A DNA stretch of 64,000 nucleotides from contig JAMIIV010000194.1 in NCBI GenBank assembly GCA_035913415.1, positions 4,977 through 68,976 on the forward strand, given 5' to 3'. The translations under genes and the position numbers were made by a program. The notes beneath the pieces were generated by a model. That model was not told the DNA's origin and did not search any database. It was given only the letters and a program-made list of their open reading frames with translations. The DNA is from UBA5070 sp035913415 (GTDB lineage Bacteria; Fibrobacterota; Fibrobacteria; UBA5070). Shown here piece after piece: positions 26,941 to 35,477 of this stretch. Every line of letters starts with the position of its first letter. The first letter of the stretch is position 1.

Positions 26941-26990
26941 TGCCTGCCCATCACGCTCCTCGCGTCGGGCTTGACTACCCTTGATCCCCT

Positions 26991-27443
26991 ATGCGCGTCC
27001 GTCTCGTCTGCTTCGGCAAGATCGTCCCCAAGCCCCTCGGCCCCGCCGTCGAGGAGTACGCCAAACGCCTCCACAAACTCTGTCGCCTGGAGATCCACGA
27101 ACTGCCCGAAGCGCAGGGGCCGGACGCCCTGCGCAAGGAAGCCGAAATCGCCCTCAAGCGGCTGGAAGGCTGTTCCGTGCGGCTGGCGCTGGACAGCCGG
27201 GGCGAGGCCTGGACCTCCGAGAGGTGGGGTGAGATCCTGGAAGACTGCCGCCGGGAGACTCCCGACCTGGGCCTGGTGATCGGCTCAGCCAACGGACTCC
27301 ACCCCGACGTCCTGTCCCGCTGTCGGAAAGTGTCGCTGGGGCCGGTGACGCTGCCCCATTCCATGGCGAGGTTGGTGCTGCTGGAGCAGGTGTACAGAGC
27401 GCACACCATAGTGCTAGGCCTCCCCTACCACCTTTCCCACTGA
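26991..27443 (+). CDS. rlmH: 23S rRNA pseudouridine-1915 N3-methyltransferase RlmH
   Basis: A 150-residue SPOUT methyltransferase that methylates pseudouridine 1915 in helix 69 of 23S rRNA. It begins MRVRLVCFGKI, has the family's LALDSRGEAWTSE strand, the SAM-binding trefoil-knot loop VIGSANGL, and the C-terminal HSMARLVLLEQVYRAHTI and PYHLSH ending typical of RlmH. Length is normal. Transcribed singly; the hairpin at 27475-27499 follows shortly after the stop. Confidence 0.96.
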   Translation: MRVRLVCFGKIVPKPLGPAVEEYAKRLHKLCRLEIHELPEAQGPDALRKEAEIALKRLEGCSVRLALDSRGEAWTSERWGEILEDCRRETPDLGLVIGSANGLHPDVLSRCRKVSLGPVTLPHSMARLVLLEQVYRAHTIVLGLPYHLSH

Positions 27444-27474
27444 TTCTGGGCGTCTCGAGGCACATACTTCCCCT

Positions 27475-27499
27475 GGCACCGGCCGCAAGGGCCGGTGCC
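27475..27499 (+). terminator. Hairpin after rlmH, possible terminator
   Basis: The 10-base perfect stem GGCACCGGCC / GGCCGGTGCC has a GCAAG loop, 32 bases after the rlmH stop. There is no T tract, so it may instead act as a 3' stabilising structure. A second perfect hairpin, GACTCGGC-GAA-GCCGAGTC, lies at 27557-27575. Confidence 0.45.
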
Positions 27500-27712
27500 C
27501 CACCGACTTGCGGATGGTGAAGTGGTCCTTCCCCGCTCGGCGTTCCCTTGGCCGGGGACTCGGCGAAGCCGAGTCGGATCACGTGGGCGGACGCCTTTGG
27601 GGGTCGGGGCGGGTCGTCTGCATCCTCGAATACAGCCGAAATCTCCAGGCTCTAGGCGGGGGCTTCCGGGCGCGCTCGGGGCGAGCGGCGCCGGAGGGGG
27701 CGGGGGGCTGCC

Positions 27713-28438
27713 CTATGGGGGGGCGAGGCGGAGGGTGTGGCGGTAGAAGGTGTAGGTGGGTCCGAGGGAGGCGCCGATGCCGCAGTGGTGGAATTGGTTG
27801 TGGTCCTGGATTTCCAGGACGATGCTGTCGGGGGTGATGGACAGCGCGCCCGAAGCCTTGTCGTCGACGTCGGTATTGGCCCACGAGCGGCGTGTCTTTT
27901 TTGTGCTTGGCACTTCGGATTCCAATCCGCAACTGTGGCACTGGGGCTGGTCCCTCCCTGCCGTCAGGAAGAATCGCAAACCACCCGAACCCGGCGCACT
28001 CGAAAGCTCCAGGAGGTCGCTGGAGGTCGCCATGACGGGCTCCCCCGTCTCGAAGTCCATGTACCCGCACGGCCCCAAATTTTCCAAACGGACCGTCCCC
28101 ACGGTGGCAAGCGCCGCCTGCAGCATACGAAGATCGGTGGTGGACCGCTTGAGTTCCAACTCCCGCAGGCGATGCCTCCACTCCTGGCGCAATTTTGCCA
28201 CCTCAGGCGACTCGCGCCGGAGATCGTCCATCCACTCCCGTTGCTCATGCCGCAACGCCTTGTGATGCTTCGGGGGGTAGGCCGACAAGGTGGCTTTCCA
28301 GGCGATGGCGAGGCTGTCGTCCAGCGCCGAGAGGACGGTATCGGAACAGATCCGCACTTCCACGGGGTGGGCGGCTTTGGAGCAGTCGAAACCCGCTCCG
28401 GCCAACAATCCTGCCAGGAACGCGATCCAGCAGATCAT
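27713..28438 (-). CDS. Secreted protein with LprI/DUF1311-like N-terminal domain
   Basis: A 241-residue protein with a signal peptide (about 1-16). Residues 17-90 resemble the DUF1311/LprI domain: FDCSKAAHPVEVRICSD, then DDSLAIAWKATL, and after a helix HEQREWMDDLR, the spacing seen in LprI-type lysozyme inhibitors. The C-terminal half is beta-rich with four cysteines and is not recognised. It would be periplasmic. The start overlaps the stop of the upstream gene as ATGA, so the two are coupled. A protective role against lysozyme is a family-based guess only. Confidence 0.7.
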   Translation of the reverse strand: MICWIAFLAGLLAGAGFDCSKAAHPVEVRICSDTVLSALDDSLAIAWKATLSAYPPKHHKALRHEQREWMDDLRRESPEVAKLRQEWRHRLRELELKRSTTDLRMLQAALATVGTVRLENLGPCGYMDFETGEPVMATSSDLLELSSAPGSGGLRFFLTAGRDQPQCHSCGLESEVPSTKKTRRSWANTDVDDKASGALSITPDSIVLEIQDHNQFHHCGIGASLGPTYTFYRHTLRLAPP

Positions 28439-29262
28439 CGCCGCGCCTCCGTTGGTTGCGCAGCATCCCCGTGCCCCCGCATCAGGACGATCTGGTCGTG
28501 GACTTCATGCGCCGCCCCTTTGCCGAACAGCGACAGGCGTTCGAGCTCTTCACGCGTCACGCCTCCCACCTCGCCGCGCCAAGCGGCCTTGAGGCGCTCC
28601 GAGCGGTGCTGCGAGGCGATCATCTCTTCGAAGGAACGCACCGGACGCACCACCGCCCTCGGGCTCTGCCGCTGGTGGTTCTGCACCCGCTCCTCGTGGC
28701 GGTCCAGCAGTTCTTGAAGCGGTGTTGAATAGGGAAGGAACAGGGCGTCGATGAGCGGAGGCGGCTCGAGCCTGGCGGCCGCCATGCCGTTGCTGGTGGT
28801 CACGAAGGAACCGTCCAGGAATTCCGTTTCGAGGTCGATGGTGCGCCCTGGCGCGGAGCGAAACAGCCACAACAGAAGTCGAAGTCCCCACGATTTCAAA
28901 CGGGGATGGTAGATGCCCACCGTCGTCGTGCCCTCGGGGGACAGGAACGGACGAATGAAGACGGGCCGCAACACGTTGCCCATGGCCTGCGCCAGGGTCC
29001 GATTCTCGACGTCGGGCAAGCGCAGGAACTGGCGCGCTTCGAGGACTTGTGTGGTGCGGCGGTAGAACCCCAGATCGAGGTGGCCAAAATCGTCCTCCTT
29101 GACCTGGACATATTCCTGGTCGGGAACGAAATGCGCGGCGATCGAATCCAGGATGCGCCGCGCGGTATCCTGCGCCGTGGCATCCAGAATCCGCTGCGGG
29201 GCATCGGGCGAGTCGCAATCGGATTCGTTTGTGGATCCCAGGGGGTCGGATCTGCCTGTCAT
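28435..29262 (-). CDS. Conserved-looking cytoplasmic protein of unknown function
   Basis: A 275-residue protein (start 29262 with GGAG 8 bases upstream). No signal peptide. The middle carries GIYHPRLKSWGLRLLLWLF, an amphipathic or weakly hydrophobic segment, then DLETEFLDGSFVTTSNG. The C-terminus is rich in charged helices (RSFEEMIASQHRSERLKAAWRGE). No family recognised. It is coupled by a 4-base overlap to the LprI-like secreted protein gene, which suggests a shared role. Confidence 0.65.
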   Translation of the reverse strand: MTGRSDPLGSTNESDCDSPDAPQRILDATAQDTARRILDSIAAHFVPDQEYVQVKEDDFGHLDLGFYRRTTQVLEARQFLRLPDVENRTLAQAMGNVLRPVFIRPFLSPEGTTTVGIYHPRLKSWGLRLLLWLFRSAPGRTIDLETEFLDGSFVTTSNGMAAARLEPPPLIDALFLPYSTPLQELLDRHEERVQNHQRQSPRAVVRPVRSFEEMIASQHRSERLKAAWRGEVGGVTREELERLSLFGKGAAHEVHDQIVLMRGHGDAAQPTEARR

Positions 29263-29437
29263 ACGTCGTCTCCGGGGCAGGGATGGGTGGCGGTATCCCA
29301 ATCATACCCATCGATGGGACCGATCGGCGACATCGGAAGAGGCGATTGGAGATCCGGGGCGCGGGGCGGCAGATTCTAGAGGCACCAACAAACATCGGCG
29401 TGTGCGCCGCCCACCACCTAGCGAAGGAATGCCCACC

Positions 29438-30985
29438 ATGCTCGACCAAGACCTCCTCGACCAGCTCCGCGATGTCCTCTCTCCTCTGACCTCCGATCTC
29501 GTTTTCTCGGTCTCACCCAGCACCCACGAAAACCAAGGCGAGCTCAGGACCCTTCTGGAGGGTCTCGCCTCGGCCTCGCCCCGCCTGTCCGTCCTGGAGG
29601 CGGGGCACCCCTCCCCCGTTCCCCGATTCACGATCCTCAAGGACGGCGCCCCCACGGGAGTGGGATTCCGCGGCGTGCCCGGAGGGCATGAATTCACCTC
29701 GCTGGTGTTGGCCGTACTGAACGCCGACGGCAAAGGCAACCTCCCCGACGCCGGAGTCCAGGCCCGGGTAAAAGCCCTGCGCGGCCCGGTGCGGTTGCGC
29801 ACCTTCGTGAGTCTGGAATGCACGAACTGCCCCGACGTGATCCAGGCCCTGAATCTCATGGCACTTGGGCACGACGATTTCCAACACGAAATGTGGGACG
29901 GCGCGCTGGCCCAGGACGAGGTGCAACGCCTGGGCATCCAGGGAGTCCCGGCGGTCTTCGACGGGGATCGCCTGGTCCACGTGGGCAAAGCCGACTTCGG
30001 TGGGCTGTTGGAGACCCTCGAGGAGAAACTCGGCGTGGAGACCTCCGCGGCGGCAACCACGACCGCCCAGGACTTCGACGTGGTGGTGGTCGGTGGTGGA
30101 CCCGCCGGAGCCGCCGCCGCCATTTACAGCGCCCGCAAGGGCCTGCGCACCGCCGTGGTGGCGGGCAGGGTGGGCGGCCAGGTGAAAGACACGCTGGGCA
30201 TCGAGAATCTGATCTCCATTCCGTACACGGAGGGACCGAAACTGGCCGACGATCTGCGCGGGCACATGACCGGCGCGGGTGTGGTCGTGCTGGAAAACCG
30301 CACCGTCGAGGAACTGGTCGAGGGCGAGGTTGCCAAGGAACTGCGTCTGCGCGGGGGCGAGTTGGTGCGCGGCACGCAGGTGATCTGGGCCACCGGCGCC
30401 AAGTGGCGCGAGCTGGGGGTGCCCGGGGAAAAGGAACACATCGGGCGCGGCGTGGCCTTCTGCCCCCATTGCGACGGTCCGTTCTACAAGGGACGACGGG
30501 TGGCCGTGGTCGGCGGCGGCAACTCCGGTGTCGAGGCGGCCATCGACCTGGCCGGCATCTGCTCGGAGGTCACCTTGCTGGAATTCGGGGATACCTTGCG
30601 GGCCGACGCGGTGCTGCAGCGCAAGCTGCACAGCCTGCCCAACGTCACGGTGGTGGTCTCGGCGCGCACCACCGAAGTGGTGGGGGATGGACAGAACGTG
30701 TCTGCGCTGCGCTGGGAAGACCGCCTGACCAAGGAGATCCGCGAGAAGGCGCTCGACGGCGTCTTCGTGCAGATCGGGCTGGCTCCCAATTCCGGCGCGC
30801 TGCGCGATCTGGTCGAGACCAACCGCGCGGGCGAGATCGTGGTCGACGGACGCGGCCGCACTTCGCGGCCCGGCATCTACGCCGCCGGCGACGTGACCAA
30901 CGCCCCCTTCAAGCAGATCGTGATCGCCATGGGAGACGGCGCCAAAGTGGCCCTCTCGGCTTACGAAGACCGCCTGCGGGCCTGA
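29438..30985 (+). CDS. ahpF: Alkyl hydroperoxide reductase subunit F (NADH peroxiredoxin reductase)
   Basis: A 515-residue flavoprotein, the usual AhpF length. The N-terminal tandem thioredoxin-like domain has C128-x-x-C131 (CTNC). The thioredoxin-reductase part has the FAD motif VVGGGPAGAAAA, the redox pair C342-x-x-C345 (CPHC), the NAD(P)H motif GGGNSGVEAA and the AAGDVTNAPFKQ flavin end motif. It passes electrons from NADH to the peroxiredoxin AhpC, but no ahpC gene is adjacent. The start at 29438 has AAGGA 9 bases before it; an ATG at 29429 abuts the ribosome site and is unlikely. Confidence 0.94.
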   Translation: MLDQDLLDQLRDVLSPLTSDLVFSVSPSTHENQGELRTLLEGLASASPRLSVLEAGHPSPVPRFTILKDGAPTGVGFRGVPGGHEFTSLVLAVLNADGKGNLPDAGVQARVKALRGPVRLRTFVSLECTNCPDVIQALNLMALGHDDFQHEMWDGALAQDEVQRLGIQGVPAVFDGDRLVHVGKADFGGLLETLEEKLGVETSAAATTTAQDFDVVVVGGGPAGAAAAIYSARKGLRTAVVAGRVGGQVKDTLGIENLISIPYTEGPKLADDLRGHMTGAGVVVLENRTVEELVEGEVAKELRLRGGELVRGTQVIWATGAKWRELGVPGEKEHIGRGVAFCPHCDGPFYKGRRVAVVGGGNSGVEAAIDLAGICSEVTLLEFGDTLRADAVLQRKLHSLPNVTVVVSARTTEVVGDGQNVSALRWEDRLTKEIREKALDGVFVQIGLAPNSGALRDLVETNRAGEIVVDGRGRTSRPGIYAAGDVTNAPFKQIVIAMGDGAKVALSAYEDRLRA

Positions 30986-31088
30986 TGCGCAAAAGCGCCC
31001 CGGCACCGATGTCGAGGCGCTGCGACCAACACCGTCCGGGAAGCCGGCCACACGGTGGCCGAGACGGCATCACGGTGGCCGAGATTGT

Positions 31089-31165
31089 CCGGTGGTCGAG
31101 CCTGTCGAGACCAGCCGCGTTGGTCTCGACAAGCTCGACCACCGAAGCATGAGCTCGACCACCGG
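31089..31165. repeat. Dispersed palindromic repeat, copy 3
   Basis: Core 31090-31144 with arms CGGTGGTCGAGCCTGTCGAG and GGTCTCGACAAGCTCGACCA around a short centre. Further half-sites GAGCTCGACCACCGGACAAT follow. Just before it (31051-31084) the 14-mer CACGGTGGCCGAGA occurs twice at a 20-base spacing. It lies between the convergent ahpF and glycosidase genes. Confidence 0.85.
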
Positions 31166-31247
31166 ACAATGAGTTTTATCACCGAAGCATGAGCTCGCTC
31201 GCCCGCGCGAGCTCCCTCTGCACCTGGTGCAGAGGGAGGGGCGGGCG

Positions 31248-34200
31248 TCAGCGGATCGCGGGCAGTTTTTTCACTTCGCGGCGTCCCGACATTTCGAGGA
31301 CCGCGTAGACGATGCCCGAACCCGCGGGCTGGAAGCGAACCGTACGAGGAGTGGCGGCGGCTTCGAAGGCTGCTTGGCGGCGACCATCGAGTCCTACCAT
31401 CCACAGCGTGGCCCCCGCCGGCAAACCGATCTGGTAGGCGCCCTGGACGCTCACGACGTTCCAATCGGCGCGCCGCAGACGAGGAGACACCCCGACCACG
31501 GAATCCCCCTTGGTGCCCAGGAGCACGACATTGTCGATCCACAACGAACCCTTGCCTTCGCCGGTCACGCGGAAGTTCAGCGCGTTCACCAAACGTCCCG
31601 GCAGGGGTCCACCCGATACACCCGACCATCCCGCCTGCTTGATCTCCTTCCACAGGACGCGCACGGTCTTCCAGGCGCTGTCGGTTTTCGACAAATTGAT
31701 CGTGTAGTCGTCGTAGTTGGTCACGGTGTCCGTGGTCACGCCCACCGAGAAGGTGCCGGCACCATCATGGGCCGAGGCGTACTGGAACGTGATGCCGATG
31801 GAGGCCGAGACCAGGGTGCTGTCCAGATCAAGGGCAGCGTGGCCGAAGACGCCGTACCCGAGATCCTCCGGCTGGACCAGTTCGACATCCAGGCGCAGGC
31901 AACGATCGACATCACGGGCGGGATAGGACTTGGCAATCGACGACAGTTCGGGCTCACCGGCCTGCCAAAAGCTCCATTCGGCCTTCGAGGGCTGCTCCGA
32001 GGCGTCGTCGGCGTCGAGGAAGCGATCGATCACCACATTGGGACGGACAACTCCTGTCACCTCGACCAGCAGGGAATCGCGCGCTCCCAGTCGAAGAAGA
32101 AGCTCGCCGATGCCCACCGCCGACGCGGGGAGCGCGACGACGAAGCCCTCTTCGTGCGAGTCCCACGATCCGTCGATGGCCGTCAAGCCCACGGAGGTGT
32201 CGCCGATGGCCATCGAGGGCACGGCATCGGACAGCCCACGCAACCACGTTCCGCTGACACGGATCGTGTCGGTGATCTCCAGTTGTTTGCGACGCACCGT
32301 CATGTTGACCAGTCGACCGGTTCCGGCGATCGCGGTGGCGGCAGGCGCCGAAGTACGGACCACCGCCATGCCCAGGGCGGGCACCACCACGCGCCCATCC
32401 CAACCCTCGCCGACGGGTTTGCCCGAGGGGCCCGCGTTGGGGAACGCGTATCCCTGGTCGTTGGTGCCGTTCCAAGTGAAGTCGGAACCGGAGAACGTGT
32501 AGATCCACCCTCGGCCCAATCCGGAAACCTTGGTGGTGCAGACCTTGGTGTCGGTGTTCAGAAGCAGCCACGACGTGTCGGATCCGAACACCATGCCGAA
32601 GGCGGCGAGTTTGGTGCCTCCCGTGACCATAGCGGGGAGCGGTTTGGCCGAATCAATGGCCCAAAGGCGGGAGACCATCCAGTTGCCCCAATACGCGGCC
32701 GAAGGCACAAAACGCTCCGACGATTCGATGCCGGAACGGGGTTCGTTGAACAGCGACAGCGAGCCCCAGGAGGCGCCATTGGCGGCCGCGCCGGTAGATC
32801 CGCCGTTGTAGCCTTCCCACACGATCGACATCGCGTTGCCACCCGCCGCGTGCACGAGCTGCGCCAGGGAAAGAGCCGTGGCCACCGCGTTTTCGGCGCG
32901 GACCAGCAGGTTGCTGGAGACCACCGACATGTTGAGTTCGGACATGTTGATCAACCGCGATCCGGGATCCTGGAGACGCCGACCCATCATGGCCACGAGT
33001 GTGTCCATCCGTCCGGCGAGGTTGCGCACCGCCGTCAGGCCGTTGACGGCATTGGGTCGGCCTTCGGTCCAGTAGGGGTAGGCGTGGAAATCGAACCCGT
33101 CGAGGTAACGCGCACCGTCCTTGACCTCGGCTTCACCGATCAGGCGCAGCACCTCTTCGGTCCAGGTGGTACCGTCGAGCTGGTACGAAGCCTGCGTGCC
33201 AAATTCCGACGTCGACATGACCGGACCGAACACGAGGATGGAGGGGTCGACCTGCTTCATCGCCCGAGCATACGCGAGATACTTGGTGACGTACTGGCGA
33301 GCCGTCACCGGTCCCCCATCTTCCCAGACTCCATCCATCTCGTTGCCGATCTCCCAGAACTTGATGCCCAGCTTGAGATCGACGTTGGCGTGTTTCACCC
33401 AGGCGGCGGCTTCTTCCGCGGTACCGGTGCCGTAGTTCACGCAGATGAGGGGCTCGACATCCTTCATGGACTGGTAGTAGGCCACGAACCTTTCGAAATC
33501 CCACGCCGGGGGCTTGGGCCAATTGGGCGAGGCCTGGCTGCCAGGATGCGCGCCCAGCGCCACCACCGGAGTCTGGACGGCGGGATTGATGGAATGGACC
33601 GTAGACTTGACACCGGCGTGCCAAGCTTCGACTTCGGCGATCTGCACACCCCTGGACCCGATGCCCAGAGGCTTGATGGCCAGAAAACGCAGGGCCGTCG
33701 CGGGGATGGTGGTGGCCGTCGTGGTTCCCGAGACATGCAGGCGCGCCAAGGGGGACAAACGGGCATCCATGCCACCGTACCCGTTCCAGGCGGTGGTCGC
33801 AAGCTGCGCCACAATCACGCTGTCGGGACGCAGAGCGCCCCAGGTGATGCGCACGGAATCTATGGTGGAATCAGCGGTGAAGTCGAGCTGGATGTAGGGC
33901 TCGTCGGGGCTCATCGGGTCGCTCCACCAATACGTGGAGGCCAACCCGTCGGTGATGCGCGAATGGAAGCCGGCACCCGAATAGACCTGGGTGGTACCGC
34001 GGTAACGGGAATTGGTCAGGATGCCGGGCCCCACCTTCGCGGGATCGGGGCGCCAGACTCCTTCGGAGTCGTGTTGGCCTTCGCCGTTCCAGTGATACCA
34101 GTTGGACATGGAGCCGTTCGGGAAACGCAGCAGGCGGAAGCCTTGTTCGTTCAGTCCGCGCTGGATCCCTTGGAAGGTCGCGGGGCTGTTGTAGACCGAC

Positions 34201-34340
34201 AACACCGTGCCGGTGATCCGGCCCGTCTTCAGGGCCGGAAGGCTCGTCTTGGCGATCCCTGGCTGGACCTGCACAATCGCCGCGCCGGCGATCCCGGCCG
34301 CAGCCAAAAGCCCACCGAAGGACTTGGGACAATTCATCAT
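31248..34340 (-). CDS. Large secreted clan-A glycoside hydrolase (GH44/GH51-like) with accessory domains
   Basis: A 1030-residue secreted enzyme. A signal peptide (about 1-30) is followed by the start of a TIM barrel. Residues about 110-240 look like an inserted F5/8-type C (CBM32-like) beta-sandwich. The barrel resumes with acid/base candidate E334 in FWEIGNEMDG and nucleophile candidate E468 in MSELNMS, with FDFHAYPYW between. From about 790 a CBM11/CIA30-like jelly roll begins (VVIDRFLDADD, ending LWIDNVVLLG), and the C-terminus has MVGLDGRRQAA, the shared sorting-like domain. It likely degrades beta-glucan or hemicellulose. GAGGA sets the start at 34340. It is divergent from the second TIGR02147 pair. 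Confidence 0.82.
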   Translation of the reverse strand: MMNCPKSFGGLLAAAGIAGAAIVQVQPGIAKTSLPALKTGRITGTVLSVYNSPATFQGIQRGLNEQGFRLLRFPNGSMSNWYHWNGEGQHDSEGVWRPDPAKVGPGILTNSRYRGTTQVYSGAGFHSRITDGLASTYWWSDPMSPDEPYIQLDFTADSTIDSVRITWGALRPDSVIVAQLATTAWNGYGGMDARLSPLARLHVSGTTTATTIPATALRFLAIKPLGIGSRGVQIAEVEAWHAGVKSTVHSINPAVQTPVVALGAHPGSQASPNWPKPPAWDFERFVAYYQSMKDVEPLICVNYGTGTAEEAAAWVKHANVDLKLGIKFWEIGNEMDGVWEDGGPVTARQYVTKYLAYARAMKQVDPSILVFGPVMSTSEFGTQASYQLDGTTWTEEVLRLIGEAEVKDGARYLDGFDFHAYPYWTEGRPNAVNGLTAVRNLAGRMDTLVAMMGRRLQDPGSRLINMSELNMSVVSSNLLVRAENAVATALSLAQLVHAAGGNAMSIVWEGYNGGSTGAAANGASWGSLSLFNEPRSGIESSERFVPSAAYWGNWMVSRLWAIDSAKPLPAMVTGGTKLAAFGMVFGSDTSWLLLNTDTKVCTTKVSGLGRGWIYTFSGSDFTWNGTNDQGYAFPNAGPSGKPVGEGWDGRVVVPALGMAVVRTSAPAATAIAGTGRLVNMTVRRKQLEITDTIRVSGTWLRGLSDAVPSMAIGDTSVGLTAIDGSWDSHEEGFVVALPASAVGIGELLLRLGARDSLLVEVTGVVRPNVVIDRFLDADDASEQPSKAEWSFWQAGEPELSSIAKSYPARDVDRCLRLDVELVQPEDLGYGVFGHAALDLDSTLVSASIGITFQYASAHDGAGTFSVGVTTDTVTNYDDYTINLSKTDSAWKTVRVLWKEIKQAGWSGVSGGPLPGRLVNALNFRVTGEGKGSLWIDNVVLLGTKGDSVVGVSPRLRRADWNVVSVQGAYQIGLPAGATLWMVGLDGRRQAAFEAAATPRTVRFQPAGSGIVYAVLEMSGRREVKKLPAIR

Positions 34341-34595
34341 CGGGTGATTCCTCGGTAAAAGACCAGAGTGGGTGCCGGGAGGTTCCGCGTGTACCCGGTG
34401 CCTTGTGTTGAAGAACCTGAGGAGGAAGTTCATTCGCCGCAGGGCGTTCTCACGCAGAGCGAATCCCGGGCCATCGTCATCCTATGCCCCCTTCGCGACA
34501 CCCCTGTTCAGCCCTTGCTACACGGTTTTTCACTACACAGTTTGATGCTCGTTTAGACCAGCGTTTTACAGTCTTTTGATGTATCATATCCATCC
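34341..34595. promoter_or_regulatory. Divergent promoter region with CTACACRGTTT direct repeats
   Basis: An AT-richer stretch between the glycosidase and the TIGR02147 gene, which run in opposite directions. CTACACGGTTT (34518-34528) and CTACACAGTTT (34533-34543) are direct repeats 15 bases apart; TTGCTACAC at 34515 recurs at 34621 inside the regulator's 5' end. These are candidate regulator sites; no -35/-10 pair was convincing. Confidence 0.5.
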
Positions 34596-35477
34596 ATGAT
34601 GCCACGTGTACAAGATTCTTTTGCTACACAAACGCAAAAGCCTCCCGTCGGCACCATCCGTGTCTACGACTACCTCGATTACCGCCTCTTCCTGCGCGAT
34701 CTCTACGAGACCCGCCGCGCCGTCGACCCTCGGTTCTCGTGCCGCTACATCGCCCAGAAAGTGGGATTCCGCTCGGCGAGCTATTTCACGCAGGTGATCA
34801 AGGGGCGAGTGGGAATGACCACCGACATGGCCTTGCGTTTTGCCGCCTTCCTGCGTCTGGACCCCAAGGAGTCGGATTACCTGGAACTGTTGGTGCTGCA
34901 CCAGCGCTCCAAGACCGTCAAGGAACGCCGCCGCTATCTCGAGAAGCTCGGCGCCTTCCGCGAGTCCAAGGCCCAATTGGTTCCTCCCGAACATTTCGAG
35001 TTCTTCGAGAAGTGGCACCACACGGCCATCCGGGAACTGCTGTACATCCGGCCCTTCGACGGCGACCACAAGGCTCTAGGCAAGCTTCTGCATCCCCCTC
35101 TTCCCGCCACCAAGGTCAAGGAGTCCATCGAACTACTGCTGCGGCTGGGCATGGCCCGCCGGGACGGCAAACGCGTGGTGCGCACCGATGGCCGTAGCAC
35201 CACCACGGGCGAGGCCGTGCAGGCCGTGCAAATCGACCAGTTCCACGCCTCCACGCTGCAATTGGGCATGCGTGCCATCGAGGGAACGCCCCGCGACCGA
35301 CGAGCCCTCTCGAGCTTCACGATGACCCTCTCGCCCGAGGGCAGAAAAAAAGTCGAAGCCGAGATCGTCGAATTCCGTCGACGCATCCAGGCCATCGCGC
35401 ACGCGGACTCCGGTGAAACGGCTGTCCACCACTTGGGAATCCAGCTATTCCCCATGACCCGGGAGATCCAGCCATGA
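34596..35477 (+). CDS. TIGR02147-family protein, probable regulator (pair 2)
   Basis: A 293-residue paralogue of the protein at 24828. It has the same block order: YDYLDYRLFLRDLYE, a helix-turn-helix-like segment (CRYIAQKVGFRSASYFTQVI, about 49-68), FEKWHHTAIRELL, and a charged helical C-terminus (GRKKVEAEIVEFRRRIQ). Cytoplasmic. The stop overlaps the next gene's ATG as ATGA, tighter coupling than in pair 1. It faces the large glycosidase gene across a 255-base region, which makes that gene a likely target. A 7-base inverted repeat (CTTTTGC/GCAAAAG, 34618-34640) lies within its first codons. DNA binding is inferred. Confidence 0.87.
   Translation: MMPRVQDSFATQTQKPPVGTIRVYDYLDYRLFLRDLYETRRAVDPRFSCRYIAQKVGFRSASYFTQVIKGRVGMTTDMALRFAAFLRLDPKESDYLELLVLHQRSKTVKERRRYLEKLGAFRESKAQLVPPEHFEFFEKWHHTAIRELLYIRPFDGDHKALGKLLHPPLPATKVKESIELLLRLGMARRDGKRVVRTDGRSTTTGEAVQAVQIDQFHASTLQLGMRAIEGTPRDRRALSSFTMTLSPEGRKKVEAEIVEFRRRIQAIAHADSGETAVHHLGIQLFPMTREIQP

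Noticed and set aside
34541..34595. A sigma-70 type promoter for the second TIGR02147 gene (TTTACA and TATCAT)
   Set aside because: The two hexamers are only about 11 bases apart, too close for a normal spacer, and no better pair was found.
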